A stretch of DNA of 44,500 nt from Flavobacteriales bacterium (lineage in GTDB: Bacteria > Bacteroidota > Bacteroidia > Flavobacteriales_F > PHOS-HE28): assembly GCA_016787985.1 (NCBI GenBank), contig JAEUTC010000215.1:1-44500 (forward strand). The letters are read 5' to 3'. Made by a program: the position numbers and the translations under genes. The notes below the pieces were generated by a model. It worked only from the letters and a program-made list of their open reading frames with translations. It searched no databases and was not told the DNA's origin. Positions 42,110 to 44,500 of the stretch are shown here, in pieces. Each line of letters begins with the position of its first letter. Position 1 is the stretch's first letter.

Positions 42110-43300
42110 TCAGCGATCAAAGGTTTGGGCGCGTACACGCAAGGTGTTCCCGGAACGGATGTTGTACGCATGATGGGTCAAGTAGGTCCTGGTCGCTCCG
42201 GTATGCAGCGGGTGGAAGTTGTCGAGCGAGTATGACCCGCCATAAGCACCTGCATCACCAGGGGAAAGGTCCAGGTCATAGAATATCGGTGCGGGGTTCG
42301 CACCATCAATCGCGAATGGCGCATCGATCAATCGGCCGTCGTTGTCCAGTTCTATGGTTTCGCCCGTCGTGTTGTTCGCCATGAACTCGTCCACACCGAT
42401 GGGGAAATTCGCATTCACATGGTTGAAATAGGCATTTCCGGGACCAGCTATCCCGTAAGACGTGTATTCGCACGTAGTCTGTGTGATGACGTTGTTCATG
42501 TATTCCCAAACCGGATCGGGCTCGAGAAAATCATTAACGCTAATCCCGAACAACAAGCTAAGACAACCGGCCGCGAAGACCGTGTTGTTGGCGACCAAGT
42601 TGGTCGCAGCGAAGCTTCCGCCGGTGACACTCAAGCCGTCCTGCGCATGCTGGATGAAATTGTTCCGGATGTGCAGCACTTGTTGCGTGTTCCGGATCTC
42701 GATCCCGATACGGGCAGTGATGATGTTGCCCATTACCACGCACGTGTCCGTAATGGGGCTTATCGCATTCGTTTCGAGTTGTAGTCCGTTCCATACCGCG
42801 GTGATCCTGTTGCCGATGACGTTCCCGAACTGCAACACCGCCTCACCGTTCAAGGTGCATCCGACCAGTTGCACATCGAAGGCAGGGTTGTCCAGGATCA
42901 CGCTTCCTTCCACGAAAAAACAATCTAATAGCCGAACGCGGGTGCTGCGGACGTCGGCATTTCCACTGCTCGTGATCCCGCCGAACGTATTGCGCATACC
43001 GATGATATCGACCGTGCGGCCCGGTGCAGCCATCAGTTGATAACTGCCTTGCACGTAGAAGAAGTCATCCTCGCTGAAACTCACGAACTGTAGGCTCTTA
43101 GCCACGGTGATGTCTTCTATCCAAGGAATGTTGCCTCCGCGGTTCTTGATCACGATCCGATCACCATCCACTGCCGCGTTCACGGCCGCGCTGACGCTCG
43201 GATAGGTTGGGGGTACGCCGAACTCCTCAACGACCCGGTCTGCCGCCTGTACGGAGGCTATGGATAGGGAAAGTGCGAAGGAAAGAGTGCAGATGCGCAT
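42110..43300 (-). CDS. Secreted right-handed beta-helix protein
   Basis: The 396-residue product has a signal peptide (ICTLSFALSLSIASVQAAD, cleavage near residue 20). The first block, TYPSVSAAVNAAVDGDRIVIKNRGG, is typical of proteins that fold as a pectate-lyase-like parallel beta-helix. Repeated short strands with Asn and Gly turns follow (for example VRLLDCFFVEGSVIL, RIGIEIRNTQQVLHIRNNFIQHAQDGLSVTGG). No catalytic pattern is recognised, and there is no T9SS tail at the C-terminus, which ends in RVRAQTFDR. It is upstream of the tandem-repeat T9SS gene in one operon. A perfect -7 element lies about 25 bases upstream. Confidence 0.8.
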   Translation of the reverse strand: MRICTLSFALSLSIASVQAADRVVEEFGVPPTYPSVSAAVNAAVDGDRIVIKNRGGNIPWIEDITVAKSLQFVSFSEDDFFYVQGSYQLMAAPGRTVDIIGMRNTFGGITSSGNADVRSTRVRLLDCFFVEGSVILDNPAFDVQLVGCTLNGEAVLQFGNVIGNRITAVWNGLQLETNAISPITDTCVVMGNIITARIGIEIRNTQQVLHIRNNFIQHAQDGLSVTGGSFAATNLVANNTVFAAGCLSLLFGISVNDFLEPDPVWEYMNNVITQTTCEYTSYGIAGPGNAYFNHVNANFPIGVDEFMANNTTGETIELDNDGRLIDAPFAIDGANPAPIFYDLDLSPGDAGAYGGSYSLDNFHPLHTGATRTYLTHHAYNIRSGNTLRVRAQTFDR

Positions 43301-43325
43301 GGTGGTCTTTTGGCTCGTGTGCGAT

Positions 43326-43333
43326 CAAATGTA
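43326..43333 (-). promoter_or_regulatory. -7 promoter element for the beta-helix operon
   Basis: On the minus strand TACATTTG matches TAnnTTTG exactly, about 25 bases before the ATG at 43300. No TTG at the -33 distance was seen. Confidence 0.5.
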
Positions 43334-43469
43334 CCCATGCGCTCCGATCTGGCCTGGTTTTTAGAACGGTAGTTGGATCCCGTACCACAGATCGGGTCAG
43401 GTCCAGTTCAATCGGTTCGCCGATGAGTCTCGTTCCGCCCTGCACCATGTCCCACGCGTCCAACCTTTT

Positions 43470-43838
43470 GAGCAGGTGGTCTGCCGTCCCAAGCAGGCTT
43501 GATCGTTCCCGATGGAGCTGGAGTTGGCCGGCGTGGACAGCCCATGCATCGCGGAACTGAGCACACGCGACTCGGCTTTCACCGCGTTCGTGGAAGGACG
43601 TACCGCTTCCCTGGCGGGCAAGTCGCTGCACGACCGCTGCCTAGCGCTGATCGGCGCCGCCGAAGCTGAGTGCATCGCGGGCGAGATCGAATACGCCCGG
43701 CGCGAAAGCACCATGCAGTACCTGCTGGCGCAAGGCGTTACACCGGCGCGGGTGCGCTATCGGGATGGAACCGCCGAAGAACTGGCGGGGCAGCGGGGTG
43801 TGCCGGGGTACCGGTTCGTGTATGATGTGGGGGAGTAG
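43470..43838 (+). pseudogene. Decayed second copy of the DUF748 protein C-terminus
   Basis: Positions 43548-43838 align without gaps to 40825-41115, the 3' end of the DUF748 gene, at a fixed offset of 2723. I counted about 23 differences in 291 bases (about 92% identity), many of them synonymous. The alignment continues upstream in frame but weakly: K-Q-A, then an in-frame TGA at 43500-43502 where the intact gene has Phe, then F-P and L-x-G-x-D-S. It is therefore a truncated paralogue with a stop codon, not a simple tandem copy. An ATG at 43512 would still permit a 108-residue product. The excess of synonymous changes suggests past or continuing selection on this protein segment. Confidence 0.75.
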
Positions 43839-43862
43839 TGACCCGACCGAGGAGCTCCCAAG

Positions 43863-44152
43863 GGTAGCCACAGGCTACCAAACCCATTTCAGGTTGAGCG
43901 TAGGCGCATCCTACGCTCAGATCTTGCTGCTTTCGCGCACGCTAGGATCAGTTGGGGGGTTTGGGCAAGGGGCCGCTCTTGCGGACACCCTGAGTGGGCT
44001 TAGACATTACCACAAGCTAACGATCACGGCTTCGGGGCCGCAGGGTCGTCCGCCAAATGCGCGGACAGACCCGGCGGAGGTTTGCCGAGGTGGGTGGCGC
44101 TCGCGGTGGACACCCTGCAAAGGTTTAGAACTTGCCGCCTTCGCGCACGCTA
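43863..44152. repeat. Hairpin-rich repeat block, left part
   Basis: This block holds perfect hairpins GGTAGCC/GGCTACC (43863-43879) and TGAGCGTAGG/CCTACGCTCA (43895-43919). A 22-bp segment at 43923-43944 recurs at 44131-44152 with two differences. GGACACCCT is at 43983-43991. It follows directly after the pseudogene. Coding character is absent. I do not recognise the repeat family. Confidence 0.5.
44038..44116. repeat. Hairpin repeat unit R1
   Basis: R1 starts CCGCAGGGTCG, forms a GGGTC...GACCC stem with a GTCCGC/GCGGAC extension, continues GGCGGAGGTTT and GGGTGGCG, and ends GGACACCCT. It shares this order with R2 at 44306-44371, but the hairpin top differs in length and sequence while staying paired. 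Confidence 0.55.
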
Positions 44153-44166
44153 CGCTTAGGTGGGGC

Positions 44167-44397
44167 ATGGACGCCGACCAGGATCCGGAGCTGGCCCGGA
44201 TGCTTTCTCAGGTAGCCCAGCTTTCGGAGAGCGATCGACTGGTCGCCAAGCGTGTCCTTGAACTGCTCGCAGCTCAGAACGCCAAGAAGTTATCCGGCTC
44301 CGATCCCGCAGGGTCGCCTACGGCAGACCCGGCGGAGGTTTATCCTTCGGGTGGCGATCACCGGACACCCTCATATGTTCGCCCCGTGAACCAATGA
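44167..44397 (+). CDS. Possible 76-aa remnant with helical XRE-like C-terminus
   Basis: From ATG 44167 a frame of 76 codons encodes an amphipathic helical stretch (LARMLSQVAQLSESDRLVAKRVLELL), similar in feel to the region after the DNA-binding domain of some XRE-type regulators. The second half is encoded by repeat unit R2 and looks non-protein-like. No helix-turn-helix precedes it. It may be the 3' fragment of a regulator gene interrupted by repeats, or chance coding. The frame is also open far upstream, as expected in G+C-rich repeats. Confidence 0.3.
   Translation: MDADQDPELARMLSQVAQLSESDRLVAKRVLELLAAQNAKKLSGSDPAGSPTADPAEVYPSGGDHRTPSYVRPVNQ
44306..44371. repeat. Hairpin repeat unit R2
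   Basis: R2 repeats the R1 order CCGCAGGGTCG, GGGTC/GACCC stem, GGCGGAGGTTT, GGGTGGCG, GGACACCCT, with a shorter hairpin top (CC-TAC-GG). A further GGACACCCT at 44433-44441 lies close to an inverted pair GGCATGAG (44419) and CTCATGCC (near 44480). Confidence 0.55.
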
Positions 44398-44500
44398 GCA
44401 GGCACCTGTAAGGAAGGGGCATGAGAGTTAGTGGACACCCTAAGCAGTTCGAGGAACATGCTGATCCGCAGAGAGTACCTCATGCCTCTCCTTGCTCTTC

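Noticed and set aside
43227-43631. Minus-strand frame shared with 40624-40908 minus
   Set aside because: The apparent relatedness of these two minus-strand frames is only the antisense of the duplicated DUF748 C-terminus.
1-44500. CRISPR array
   Set aside because: No regularly spaced direct repeats with unique spacers were seen. The 43.9-44.4 kb repeats are irregular and hairpin-based.

Overview
The window reads as one chromosomal contig from a high-GC Bacteroidota, most likely a Flavobacteriales-type lineage. Three secreted proteins end in type IX secretion (T9SS) sorting domains. Several genes have Bacteroidota-type promoters (a TTG near -33, then about 19-21 bases to TAnnTTTG near -7). 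The gene order ATPase-YbeY-(MnmG), the ferritin, the ExeM/NucH nuclease and the YfiR-TPR-SpoIIE module all fit. No rRNA, tRNA or CRISPR array was recognised.

Region by region. 0-6 kb: tail of an upstream gene, an RsbW-like ATPase overlapping ybeY, a small secreted protein, a secreted ExeM-type nuclease and an M3 lipoprotein peptidase. 6-9 kb: mnmG, with three perfect parS-like palindromes in and around it, then an 830-bp intergenic region holding a candidate structured RNA with a terminator on the minus strand. 9-14.3 kb: an ALDH7-type dehydrogenase, a TlpA-like lipoprotein, an M28 peptidase with rpiB, and a 433-bp GATC-rich intergenic region with DnaA-box-like sites that is an origin candidate. 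14.3-25 kb: a MORN/YwqK-repeat protein, a six-PAS histidine kinase with a LytTR response regulator, rnr, prs, rplY, pth and ferritin. 25-34.4 kb: a second M28 peptidase, the YfiR-TPR-SpoIIE operon, a universal stress protein, a short ssb, and a minus-strand operon of ECF sigma factor, envelope-spanning anti-sigma/beta-barrel protein and PKD/T9SS protein.

34.4-38.4 kb is an accessory island: a structured intergenic element, a 57-aa/183-aa gene pair, a 44-aa ribbon-helix-helix (RHH) protein, an intact IS1595-type transposase, and four small genes mostly joined by GTGA overlaps. Three copies of one 9-bp motif sit at the RHH and transposase promoters and suggest shared control. 38.4-44.5 kb: a second short ssb, a DUF748 protein, two secreted proteins (tandem-repeat T9SS and beta-helix), a decayed second copy of the DUF748 C-terminus, and a block of hairpin-rich interspersed repeats.

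The items most worth follow-up are the sigma/envelope-spanning anti-sigma operon, the parS cluster with the nearby origin candidate, the RHH-transposase island, and the two structured intergenic elements. All positions were read by eye, and no similarity search or folding program was run.
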